From JAUYQR01 sp963822435 (GTDB taxonomy: Bacteria; Pseudomonadota; Alphaproteobacteria; Rhodobacterales; Rhodobacteraceae), in contig CAWGHN010000001.1 of assembly GCA_963822435.1 (NCBI GenBank), forward strand, positions 434,001-498,000: a DNA stretch of 64,000 nucleotides, given 5' to 3'. Both the position numbers and the translations under genes were made by a program. This document shows, in pieces, positions 33,483 to 41,624 of this stretch (its first letter is position 1; every line of letters begins with the position of its first letter). The notes beneath the pieces were generated by a model, which was not told where the DNA came from, ran no database searches, and worked only from the letters and a program-made list of their open reading frames with translations.

Positions 33483-36010
33483 CAGGTGCCCGCTTGCCGC
33501 CGCGCTGTCGAATAGATCAGCGCCGCGGCCAGGATCAGTGCGCCCTGAAAGACATACTGATAGGTCTGTGACAGCCCCAGGAAAGACACCGCGTTCAGCA
33601 CCTCGGTCAGCAGGACCGCGCCCATGACCGTGCCGACAAAGGTTCCCCTCCCGCCCCGCAAACTGGTGCCGCCCAGCACGACCGCCGTGATGCTGGCCAG
33701 CGTGTAATTCACCCCCTGCGCCGGATCGCCCACGCCGATCTGCACCATCAGCATCACCGCCCCCAGCGCGGTGAACAGCGACACCGCGATATAGCCGCCG
33801 ATGATCACCCGGTTGACGCGGATGCCCATCCGGCGCGCCGATTCTTCATGCGATCCAACCGCGCGGAACTGCCAGCCAAGGCGGCGCTTGCGCAGCACGT
33901 ATTCGGCCAGCAGCGCCACGATCACCAGCACAAGAAACGCCACCGGCAAAGGCCCCAGTTTCCAGCCGATCGTGTCCATCACCGCAAAGTTGATGTAACC
34001 GCCCGGCCCGTCGCGCAGCACGAAACTCATGCCCTGCAAGCCGATATACATCGCCAGGGTCGCGGCAATCGGGGTGAAATTGGCAAAGCGGATCAGACAG
34101 CCGTTGATCGTGCCAACCGCCAGCGCGGCCAGAAACATCAGCGCAAATCCCAGCGCGATGGTCTGCGGCGATTGCCCGTCATTGATGAAGAATGACGCGA
34201 CAACCACCAGAAACCCGGCCAGCGGCCCCACCGACAGGTCGATCCCGCCCATCAGTAGCGCAATGGTCTGGCCAAGCGCGATGAACCCCAGCGCCGTTGC
34301 CAGCAACAGGATGTTCGAGATGTTGAAGGCCGACAGATAATTCGCGTTCTGCCCAAAGACATACAGCCCCAGCATCACCACCACCACAGCCAGCGGCACG
34401 ACGGTGGCATTGTCGCTCTGGATGAACTGGCGCAGGCCGCTGGTGGCCGCTTTGACAGCCTTCGTCGCCTCGCCGACACCCGCGACATGCGATTGCGCCT
34501 TGACCGCCGCCGCAACGATGCGGCCTTCGGTGACATCGTCGCCGCGCAGGGTTTCAGCGACCCGCCCGCGTGACATGACGATCACCACGTCGCACAGGCC
34601 CTCCAGCTCGGCCGCGTCCGACGAATTCACGATCACCGGCGTGCCGGATTGCGACACTTCGCGCAGGATGCGGTAAATCTCGAACCGCGCGCCGACATCG
34701 ACGCCCTGCGTTGGCTCGTCCGCAAGGATGAAACCGGGGCGCGACATCAGCGCCCGCGCCATCACCACCTTCTGCTGATTGCCGCCCGACAGCGACAGGA
34801 TCCCCGCATCCAGCCCCGGCGTCTTGACCGCCAGCGAACCGAACACGCGGCCCACTTCACCCAGCTCCTTGCGGCGGCTGAGGATGCCAAGATTGCTGAA
34901 CTGATCCAGCGCCGAGAACGTCGCATTCTCACGCACCGTCAGGTCGGCAATGATCCCCTCCTCATGCCGGTCAGACGGCATGTAGGCGGAATTGACCTTG
35001 ACCTCGGCGGCGGAAAGCGAGGCGCCTTTCAAGTGAACCTCGCCCTTCCACGGCTCCAACCCGGCAAGCGCGCGCATCACGCCGGACTGGCCGTTGCCTT
35101 CCACCCCGGCAATGCCGATGATCTGGCCGCGCCCAACGGCAAAGCTGATGTCGTGGAACTTTCGGCCCGACAACCCCTTGACGGTAAAGTTGATGTCCGG
35201 GTCCGCCTCGCCCGACTTGGGCGGAAACGCCGATGCAAGGCTGCGCCCGACGATCATCGCAAGCAGGTCTTCGTCGGTCACATCGCCAACCAGTGCAGCA
35301 CCGGCGAACTGACCGTCGCGCAGCACCGTCACGCGGTGGGCAATCTGGCGCAATTCGGCCAAACGGTGGGTGATGTAGATCACGGCGGTGCCCTGCGCCA
35401 CGATGGTGCGGATGCGGGCGAACAGCATCTCGGTCGCATCCTGATCCAGCGCCGCCGTCGGCTCGTCCAGGATCAGCACGGGCGGGCGGCTGGCAAGCGC
35501 CTTGGCAATCTCCAAAAGGTGCTTCTGCGCCACGGTCAGACTGTCGGCCCGCGCCGCCAACGGCACATGCAGGCCCACATCATCCAGCATCGCGCGGGCA
35601 ATCTCGGCCGGATTGCCGGCGTCAAAGATGCTGTCTGGCAGCGCCACGCGCAGGTTTTCCAGAACCGACAGGTCATCCAGCACGGCCGGATGCTGGTAGG
35701 AAATCGACACGCCCAGCGCGGCCGAGCGTTCCGGCGTCATCGGAGAGATGACGTCGCCATTGAATTCGATCACGCCGATCTCGGGCTGCAAGACACCCGA
35801 GATGATGTTCATCAGCGTGGATTTGCCCGCGCCGTTTTCGCCCAGAATGGCGTGAACCTCGCCCGGATGGATATCCACCGACACGTCCGACAGCGCCACG
35901 ACGCCGGAAAACACCTTGGTGATATTGGACAGCCGGATCGTCGGCGCGGCCTCGGGCGCGCTGTTCAACGGTTCCGTTTCCACGAGTTTCATCACTGCAA
36001 CCTTGGCCAT
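33482..36010 (-). CDS. CUT2 ABC transporter ATPase-permease fusion protein
   Basis: A single 842-aa chain. Residues about 1-515 form a full tandem sugar ATPase (Walker A GENGAGKST at 57-65; LSGGNQQKVVMARALM and DEPTQGVDVGARFEIY in the second half). Residues about 535-842 form a CUT2 permease (LLMGGIDLSVGPLAGFLVVV, FTPIAATLAMYIGLQG, AVGSHEESARRMGIRV, ITAVVLGGTSLRGGRG). A separate permease gene lies upstream, so the complex could be a heterodimer of a fused and a free permease. The ATG at 36010 has CAGGA seven nt upstream; an ATG at 36025 is less well placed. Confidence 0.9.
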   Translation of the reverse strand: MAKVAVMKLVETEPLNSAPEAAPTIRLSNITKVFSGVVALSDVSVDIHPGEVHAILGENGAGKSTLMNIISGVLQPEIGVIEFNGDVISPMTPERSAALGVSISYQHPAVLDDLSVLENLRVALPDSIFDAGNPAEIARAMLDDVGLHVPLAARADSLTVAQKHLLEIAKALASRPPVLILDEPTAALDQDATEMLFARIRTIVAQGTAVIYITHRLAELRQIAHRVTVLRDGQFAGAALVGDVTDEDLLAMIVGRSLASAFPPKSGEADPDINFTVKGLSGRKFHDISFAVGRGQIIGIAGVEGNGQSGVMRALAGLEPWKGEVHLKGASLSAAEVKVNSAYMPSDRHEEGIIADLTVRENATFSALDQFSNLGILSRRKELGEVGRVFGSLAVKTPGLDAGILSLSGGNQQKVVMARALMSRPGFILADEPTQGVDVGARFEIYRILREVSQSGTPVIVNSSDAAELEGLCDVVIVMSRGRVAETLRGDDVTEGRIVAAAVKAQSHVAGVGEATKAVKAATSGLRQFIQSDNATVVPLAVVVVMLGLYVFGQNANYLSAFNISNILLLATALGFIALGQTIALLMGGIDLSVGPLAGFLVVVASFFINDGQSPQTIALGFALMFLAALAVGTINGCLIRFANFTPIAATLAMYIGLQGMSFVLRDGPGGYINFAVMDTIGWKLGPLPVAFLVLVIVALLAEYVLRKRRLGWQFRAVGSHEESARRMGIRVNRVIIGGYIAVSLFTALGAVMLMVQIGVGDPAQGVNYTLASITAVVLGGTSLRGGRGTFVGTVMGAVLLTEVLNAVSFLGLSQTYQYVFQGALILAAALIYSTARRQAGT

Positions 36011-36047
36011 GTCACGTCCTGCCATCCCTGCGGGAAGTTAGAAGGGT

Positions 36048-36075
36048 GCGGCCCCGGACATCTGCCCGGGGCCGC
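36048..36075 (-). promoter_or_regulatory. GC-rich hairpin after the operon's binding-protein gene
   Basis: GCGGCCCCGG (36048-36057) and CCGGGGCCGC (36066-36075) form a perfect 10-bp stem with an 8-nt loop, 7 nt past the binding-protein stop. There is no U-tract; it probably adjusts mRNA stability or read-through into the ATPase-permease gene. Confidence 0.7.
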
Positions 36076-36082
36076 GACCAGA

Positions 36083-37144
36083 TCACTGGCCGACAGCTTT
36101 TGCCTGCGCGTCATCCGACATTTCCGCCGACAGGTAGATCGAGCCGGGCAGATCGGCGCGGCAGGTCACCGGGTTCGGCGTGCCCGAGACCGAGTTTTCA
36201 TAGACCGGAGCCTTGAAGATCTCGTCCGTGGGCGGGGTGCCGCCGGTGGCCAGGGCGACAGCCCACTGCACGGCCAGACGCACGTTGTCGTTGCCGGTGG
36301 CGACGGTGAACAGTTTGAAGTCGGGGTTGGCGTCCTTGTTCTGCTCCCAGAAGCACGACAGCGAGTTGCCGTCGGACGTGGCAAGCGCCGGGATCGACCG
36401 GCCGAATTCGGCGAACACCGGCAGCGCGCCCACCAGCGACGGGCCGAAGTCGGACACGATCACGTCGATCTTGTCGTTCTTGGCGATCTCGGCCGACAGA
36501 ACCTGCTGGGTCAGCGACGGGTCCCAGTTGGTGACGGCAAAGGGCTCGGGGTTGATGAAGACATACTTGTCATCCAGCACCGACTTCATCCCGGCCAGTT
36601 CGTCCGTGCCCTGGCTGTTGCCGGCCGGGCCGCTGAGGAACAGGACATTGCCGCCTTCGGGCAGGACTTCCTTGATCCAGTTGCCCCAGCTGACGCCGTC
36701 CTCGACAAAGGACGAGCCGATGAACTTGGCATAGTTCTCGCCCTCGACGCCGCCGACGTTCACGCGGTAGGGCACCACGATGGTGCCAGCACGGTGCGCG
36801 TTGGTCAGCGCCGGAAGAACTGCGGGGCCGGCATCGCCAAACACGACCATTGCCTTGATCCCGCGCGCGGCCATCGAGTTGATGTCCGAAATGGCCTTCT
36901 GGGTGTCGCCCTGACCGTCGGCATATTCATACTGGGTGATGCTGGGGCACTTCGCAGCCTCTTCCGCACCCGATGCCGTGGTGACCAGACGCCAGCTGTT
37001 GCCGCCAAAGCCGTCCAGAAGCGCCAGCGACGCCTCGTTCGGTCCGCACCAGGACGGGGTTTCCGCCAGTGCCGTGGTGGCAGCAAACCCCATGGTCAGT
37101 GTCGCCACCGCACAGGCGGCAGTCATTGTCTTTGCCTTAAACAT
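36083..37144 (-). CDS. Periplasmic binding protein of the aromatic-linked CUT2 importer
   Basis: Periplasmic binding-protein-I-like protein (353 aa) with signal peptide (residues 1-27, ending TTALA-E). Blocks AISDINSMAARGIKAMVVFGDAG, TIVVPYRVNVGG, VLFLSGPAGNSQGTDE and DVIVSDFG are consistent with CUT2 binding proteins. Its ligand cannot be read from sequence; the operon suggests a polyol, cyclitol or glycoside that ends as hydroxyquinol. Its start overlaps the end of the permease gene by 8 nt. Confidence 0.88.
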   Translation of the reverse strand: MFKAKTMTAACAVATLTMGFAATTALAETPSWCGPNEASLALLDGFGGNSWRLVTTASGAEEAAKCPSITQYEYADGQGDTQKAISDINSMAARGIKAMVVFGDAGPAVLPALTNAHRAGTIVVPYRVNVGGVEGENYAKFIGSSFVEDGVSWGNWIKEVLPEGGNVLFLSGPAGNSQGTDELAGMKSVLDDKYVFINPEPFAVTNWDPSLTQQVLSAEIAKNDKIDVIVSDFGPSLVGALPVFAEFGRSIPALATSDGNSLSCFWEQNKDANPDFKLFTVATGNDNVRLAVQWAVALATGGTPPTDEIFKAPVYENSVSGTPNPVTCRADLPGSIYLSAEMSDDAQAKAVGQ

Positions 37145-38168
37145 TGTCCGTTTCCTCCATTTTGGACTTTAGTGCACGTTTGGTTGCCGCCTGTTTCCAG
37201 CGCAGCGAATAGACGCCGATCCCGAAGACCAGTGCCAAAGCCTGGATGATCGTCTGGGCCGAGAACGGCACGCCGACCGCCAGCGCAAACTGGCTCAGCT
37301 GGTTCAGAAAGAACGCGGCGATCACGGTCGAGATGGGAAACCCCCGGCCGCCCAGAAGCGATGTTCCCGCCAGCACCACCACCGCCACCGAGGGCAAGAG
37401 CAGGCTGTCGCCCTGAAAGGCGGTGGGTTCCCGGGTGATCCCCGAAATCAGGATGCCCGCCACACAGTAGTGAAGCTGGGCAAAGACATAGGCCATCGCC
37501 TGATAAAGCTGCACCTTCAGGCCCGCCGCATGGGCCGCAGCCGGGTTGGCACCAATCGCCTCGAACCGCCGCCCGATGATGGTCTTCTTCAGCACGAAAC
37601 TGACGATCAGCATGATGACCAGCGCGAACAGAACCGAATTCGGGATGCCAAGGGTCTTGCCGCCGGCAATCTGGGCCATCAGGGGCGTGGTGATCCGGGG
37701 CACCCCGCCCGACACCGCAAACACCGCGCCGTAAAGCAGCGCATTCATCCCGATGGTGGCCACGATGGCATTCAGCCGCAGCACCCCCACAAGAATGCCG
37801 TTCACCACCCCGGCTACCACCGCACAAGCCAAGGCAAAGGCGATGGACGAAAACAGTTGGGCGTCACTGCCACCCGACATGTGCGTGGTGATCACCACCG
37901 CCAGCGACACGCCCCCCGCCAGCGACAGGTCGAACCCGCCCTGCTGCACGACCAGCATCTGCCCAAGGCCCACAATCGCGATGATGGCGGCAAAGGGCAG
38001 GCTGCCCGCAAGACCGCCCGCCGAAATGGCCGACGGCGCGAAGATCGCGCAGACCATGATCAGCGCGAGAGTCGAGATCACCACCGTCACGAAACCGCGC
38101 GCGGGTTTCAGGGATCGCAGATCAAACGCAAGGCCGTCCTGCCCCGCTGTCTGTTGGTAGTGTGCCAT
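37137..38168 (-). CDS. CUT2 ABC transporter permease (free subunit)
   Basis: Inner-membrane permease (343 aa). Features include MLVVQQGGFDLSLAGGVSLAVVI (the GGxDLS signature), NAIVATIGMNALLYG, GRRFEAIGANPAAAHAAGLKV and VAVVVLAGTSLLGGRGF. Because the ATPase encoded downstream also carries a permease domain, this is probably the second half of a heterodimeric translocation pore. The ATG at 38168 is preferred over the in-frame start at 38198, which is only a charged extension. Confidence 0.9.
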   Translation of the reverse strand: MAHYQQTAGQDGLAFDLRSLKPARGFVTVVISTLALIMVCAIFAPSAISAGGLAGSLPFAAIIAIVGLGQMLVVQQGGFDLSLAGGVSLAVVITTHMSGGSDAQLFSSIAFALACAVVAGVVNGILVGVLRLNAIVATIGMNALLYGAVFAVSGGVPRITTPLMAQIAGGKTLGIPNSVLFALVIMLIVSFVLKKTIIGRRFEAIGANPAAAHAAGLKVQLYQAMAYVFAQLHYCVAGILISGITREPTAFQGDSLLLPSVAVVVLAGTSLLGGRGFPISTVIAAFFLNQLSQFALAVGVPFSAQTIIQALALVFGIGVYSLRWKQAATKRALKSKMEETDNV

Positions 38169-38202
38169 GATCCCTCCTCCCCCCCGTTTGCGCGCCAAGG
38201 CG

Positions 38203-39183
38203 TCAGGCGATTTCCAGCGTGATCTTCACCGCCTTGGTCGGGTCTTTGCCGAGGTCAAAGGCCGTGATGGCGTCGTCCAGCGCAAAGCTGTGGGTCTGGA
38301 TCGGCGACAGGTCGATCCCTGTGCGCTCCAGAAACCGGATCGCCGCAGGCCACACGCCGGGCGACCCGATGCATCCCCGCACCGTCAGATCCTTGATCTG
38401 GATCTTGCCCAGTTCGACCGGGATCGTCTGCCCGATGCTGATCCCCACCATCGACACGAATCCCTCGGGCCGGGCATAGTCGAACACATTGGCCAAGGAT
38501 GACGGATGCCCCGCCGCCTCGATCACCAGATCGGCACCGCCCTTGGTCATCTCGGTGACCGCCTCAACCGCGCTGCCCGCAGATGGGTCCACCGTGCCGG
38601 CCGCCCCCAGCTTCATCGCAATCTCGCGCCGCAGCGGCACCGGATCGACCACGATCACCTTCGCCCCCATGCCGATGGCCGCCGCCGCCGACACCAGGCC
38701 AATGGTCCCACCGCCCGAAACCACCACGGTCTGCGACGCATCCACCCCGCCATGCCGCAGCACCGCATAATACCCGCAGGTAAACGGCTCGATCAGCGCG
38801 CCCTTGGCGTCATCCACCCCATCGGGCAACTTGTGCAGCCATTCGGGCCGCGCGGCAAAGAACTCGCGGTTCGCCCCGTCCATCGAAAAGCCGAAATGGT
38901 GGATGCGCTCTGGCGTGCGGATCACGCATTCGCCCACCACCCGGTCGCCACGCTGCAAGCCTTTGACGTTGCGACCCACCTCGACCACCTCGCCCACCCA
39001 TTCATGGCCGGGGGTGACGGGGTAGGAAATCGGGATGATGTAATTGCCCGACAGAAGCTCGTAATCCGAATGGCAGATTCCCACCCGGCGCGACCGGACC
39101 ATCACCTCATTGTCGCCGATGGTCGGCATCTGGATGTTGGTGACGACAGGCTTGTTCGGTTGATCGAAAATCAGCGCTTTCAT
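38203..39183 (-). CDS. Zinc-type alcohol/polyol dehydrogenase (MDR family)
   Basis: Medium-chain dehydrogenase (326 aa). Cys37 (GICHSDYEL), His60 and Glu61 (TPGHEWVGEV) mark the catalytic zinc site, and VVVSGGGTIGLVSA is the NAD-binding loop. The four-cysteine structural zinc lobe is missing: the corresponding region (about 85-110) has only Cys86 and reads as a short loop. It probably oxidises a secondary hydroxyl on the imported substrate or an intermediate. Related enzymes include sorbitol and L-idonate 5-dehydrogenases. Confidence 0.82.
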   Translation of the reverse strand: MKALIFDQPNKPVVTNIQMPTIGDNEVMVRSRRVGICHSDYELLSGNYIIPISYPVTPGHEWVGEVVEVGRNVKGLQRGDRVVGECVIRTPERIHHFGFSMDGANREFFAARPEWLHKLPDGVDDAKGALIEPFTCGYYAVLRHGGVDASQTVVVSGGGTIGLVSAAAAIGMGAKVIVVDPVPLRREIAMKLGAAGTVDPSAGSAVEAVTEMTKGGADLVIEAAGHPSSLANVFDYARPEGFVSMVGISIGQTIPVELGKIQIKDLTVRGCIGSPGVWPAAIRFLERTGIDLSPIQTHSFALDDAITAFDLGKDPTKAVKITLEIA

Positions 39184-39221
39184 CTTGGGTCTCCGTCAGG
39201 GTGTCGGGCAGGTTGCGAGGT

Positions 39222-40226
39222 TCAGGCCACGGCTTCGATGCGGCCGCTCTTGGCCGAGGCGAAGACCGCCTCCAGCAGCGCGATATTGTTCACCAGATGC
39301 TCGCCGGTGATCGGATAGTCGCCACCGCGCACGGCTCGGGCAAAGGCGACCAGATTGTCCTTCACCGGTTCGGCCTTGCCGACTTCGCGGGTCACGATCG
39401 GCCCGCCCGCCATCGCCGAGGTAACGATCCAGCCATCTGGCGCCTCGACATGCGCCTTGTCGCGGATGTCGATCCAGCCCTTCGACCCGAAGACCGCAAA
39501 ACGCGAGATGAACGGGTTGGCCAGCGAGGCCGAGACGTAGGACGTGCCGCCGCCCTTGAACTTGACGAAAGCCGCCACCGTATCGCCTTGCGGCAGGTCC
39601 GACGACAGCTGCTCGCAGATGCACAGCACACTTTCCGCCGCCCCCAGCAACCGCACCGACAGGTCCAGCAAATGAATGCCCGTCGCCGTCATCCCCCCCG
39701 CCGGGGCCTGATCGGCCTTCAGCCGCCAGTTGTCGCGGGCCAGCGACAGGAATTTGTCGTGGCTGAAGTTCGCCTCGATCTGATGGATGCGCCCCAGCGT
39801 TCCCGCATCGGCCATCGCCAGCATCTCGGCCACCGGCGGTTCAAAGCGCCGCTCATGCCCCATGCCCAGCACCAACCCGGCATTGCGGCACAAGGCGACC
39901 GAGCGCTCCGCCTCGGCCTTGGTCAACGCCAGCGGCTTTTCGCAGAAGATGTGCTTGCCCACCCCGACCGCCGCCGCGATCTGTGCGGTATGCAGCGAAT
40001 GCGGCGTCGCCAGCACCACCGCCTCGACCGCCGGGTCTTTCAAGGCGTCGCCATAGTCCGCCGACAGCGCAATTCCCTTGTCGGCACACAACTGGCGCAC
40101 CGACTCCACGTTCGGCTCGACCGCCCGCACCACCTGGATGTCCTCGGGCGCCGATTGCAGAACCGAGAGCATCTTCTGCCCCCACCACCCCATGCCCACG
40201 AGGGCGATCCTGACCGGGGCACCCAT
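39222..40226 (-). CDS. Gfo/Idh/MocA-family oxidoreductase
   Basis: NAD(P)-dependent sugar/cyclitol oxidoreductase (334 aa). The Rossmann loop is VGMGWWG (10-16), the catalytic EKP motif with Lys97 is at 96-98, and GIHLLDL carries the downstream His/Asp. Family members oxidise inositol, scyllo-inosose, glucosides at C3 or levoglucosan. Start ATG at 40226 overlaps the YciI stop (ATGA). In this operon it is the best candidate for initial ring-hydroxyl oxidation. Confidence 0.88.
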   Translation of the reverse strand: MGAPVRIALVGMGWWGQKMLSVLQSAPEDIQVVRAVEPNVESVRQLCADKGIALSADYGDALKDPAVEAVVLATPHSLHTAQIAAAVGVGKHIFCEKPLALTKAEAERSVALCRNAGLVLGMGHERRFEPPVAEMLAMADAGTLGRIHQIEANFSHDKFLSLARDNWRLKADQAPAGGMTATGIHLLDLSVRLLGAAESVLCICEQLSSDLPQGDTVAAFVKFKGGGTSYVSASLANPFISRFAVFGSKGWIDIRDKAHVEAPDGWIVTSAMAGGPIVTREVGKAEPVKDNLVAFARAVRGGDYPITGEHLVNNIALLEAVFASAKSGRIEAVA

Positions 40227-40510
40227 CAGCGGTTGTCCACGCGCTTGGAGAACGGACGGATCGAGACCGTCTTCCAAAGACCGACCTTCGCAAAGGGGTC
40301 GTTGCTGTTGAACGCCTCCACGGCGGCCAGGCTGTCGGCCTCCAGCACAAAGCAGCTGCCGATCATGGTCTGTTCATCATCGGCCAGAAGCGGGCCGGAG
40401 ATCACGGTTTTCACCGGGGCCGCAGCCAGATAGGCCTTGTGCGCGTCATAGTTGGCCAGCCGCTTTTCAACGGCGCCGTCATGGTCGAGGCAGTGAACGA
40501 CGTAGTGCAT
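40226..40510 (-). CDS. YciI-like protein
   Basis: Small ferredoxin-like-fold protein (94 aa) of the YCII family, beginning MHYVVHCLDHDGAVEKRLANY, with the His and Asp residues that form the putative active site. Relatives include small dehydratases/dehydrochlorinases and muconolactone isomerase-like enzymes, and a YciI homologue could eliminate water or HX from an aromatic precursor. The function here is not established. It overlaps the Gfo/Idh/MocA gene and follows the PRISE-type gene by 10 nt. Confidence 0.75.
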   Translation of the reverse strand: MHYVVHCLDHDGAVEKRLANYDAHKAYLAAAPVKTVISGPLLADDEQTMIGSCFVLEADSLAAVEAFNSNDPFAKVGLWKTVSIRPFSKRVDNR

Positions 40511-40520
40511 GGCTGTCTCC

Positions 40521-41591
40521 TCAGGCCGGGATGATGCGGCGCGCGCGCAGCTCGTCGAACACGTCGGTGAAACTGCTGCGGGTGGATTGGTAGGCGTCGA
40601 ACCCCAGCGTCCGGCTGTTGGTCATGTCGGTGAAACATTCCAGCGTGCGGCCCAGATCGGCATCGCTGTGCCACCAGGACGCCAGCTTCGACACCGGAAT
40701 GTCCTGCAAACCATGCTTGGCCACGATCTCGGACCAGACGGTCTGCGCATCCGCCATCTGGCCTTCCAGCGGGGTCGGCTGGCCCGGATAGGGCGCGGCT
40801 TCGATCCCGAAATAGTCCGCGATCTGCTGCCAGAGCCACGTCCAGCGGAACACATCGCCGTTCGAGGTGTTGAACGGCATGTTCGCCGCCGCAGGCGTGG
40901 TGGCCGCCCAGTGAAGCTGCTTGGCCAAGAGGCGCGCATCGGTCACGTCGGTGACGGCATTGTACTGCTCAGTGCTGCCGGGATAGACGAAGGGCCGCCC
41001 GGTGTGCTTGCAGATCGAGGCATAGACCGCCAGCGTCACCGCCATGTTCATCGCATTGCCGATGACAAAGCCGATCATCGTGTGCGGGCGGTGCACCGAC
41101 CAGGTAAAGCCGCGCTTTTCCGCCATCTCGAACAGCACGTCTTCCTGCGCATAGTAAAAATTCAGGCCGGGCAGGCGCGGGCTTGATTCCAGGAACGGCG
41201 TGTAGGGCTTTACCTTGGCATAGTCGTCGAACGACCCAAGGTAGTGCTTCAACCCCGTCACCAGCGCCGCGTGCCGGATCGGGGCATGGGCCAGCCCGTC
41301 AAACAGGTTGCGGATCATCAGGGCGTTGACGCGCACATTCTCTGCCTCATTCGCCTGCCGCGACCAGGTGCAGAAGAACACATGCGTCACGTCCCCCGCC
41401 GCTTGCAGCGCCGCCGCCGTGGCCGCAGCGTCCTGCAGGTCAGCCGCGATGTGGCGATCGGAAAACTCCAGATCTGCCGCACCGCGCGACAGCGTCACAA
41501 CCGTCCAGCCCTGTTCCTTCAGAAGCCTGCCCGCGTAGCTGCCAGACAGCCCCGTGGCACCGACGATAAGAGCGACGTTGTTTTCAGCCAT
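40521..41591 (-). CDS. PRISE-type SDR (progesterone 5-beta-reductase/iridoid-synthase-like enone reductase)
   Basis: Extended SDR (356 aa). GATGLSGS (11-18) binds NAD(P). TGLKHYLG (112-119) and NFYYAQED (144-151) are PRISE hallmarks; the predicted catalytic pair is Lys115 and Tyr147, 32 residues apart as in plant progesterone 5-beta-reductase. The block TWSVHRPHTMIGF and the following IGNAMNMAVTLAVYASICKH are also typical. Known members reduce activated enones (1,4-reduction). A cyclohexenone or dienone intermediate is therefore plausible in this pathway; that is inference. ATG at 41591 begins the fold. Confidence 0.85.
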   Translation of the reverse strand: MAENNVALIVGATGLSGSYAGRLLKEQGWTVVTLSRGAADLEFSDRHIAADLQDAAATAAALQAAGDVTHVFFCTWSRQANEAENVRVNALMIRNLFDGLAHAPIRHAALVTGLKHYLGSFDDYAKVKPYTPFLESSPRLPGLNFYYAQEDVLFEMAEKRGFTWSVHRPHTMIGFVIGNAMNMAVTLAVYASICKHTGRPFVYPGSTEQYNAVTDVTDARLLAKQLHWAATTPAAANMPFNTSNGDVFRWTWLWQQIADYFGIEAAPYPGQPTPLEGQMADAQTVWSEIVAKHGLQDIPVSKLASWWHSDADLGRTLECFTDMTNSRTLGFDAYQSTRSSFTDVFDELRARRIIPA

Positions 41592-41624
41592 GGTTCTTGG
41601 TCTTTCTGTTTGTTGGTCCAATGG

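Noticed and set aside
34649..37249. 866-codon rightward open frame
   Set aside because: Antisense to the ATPase-permease fusion and binding protein; composition is typical of a complementary-strand artefact.
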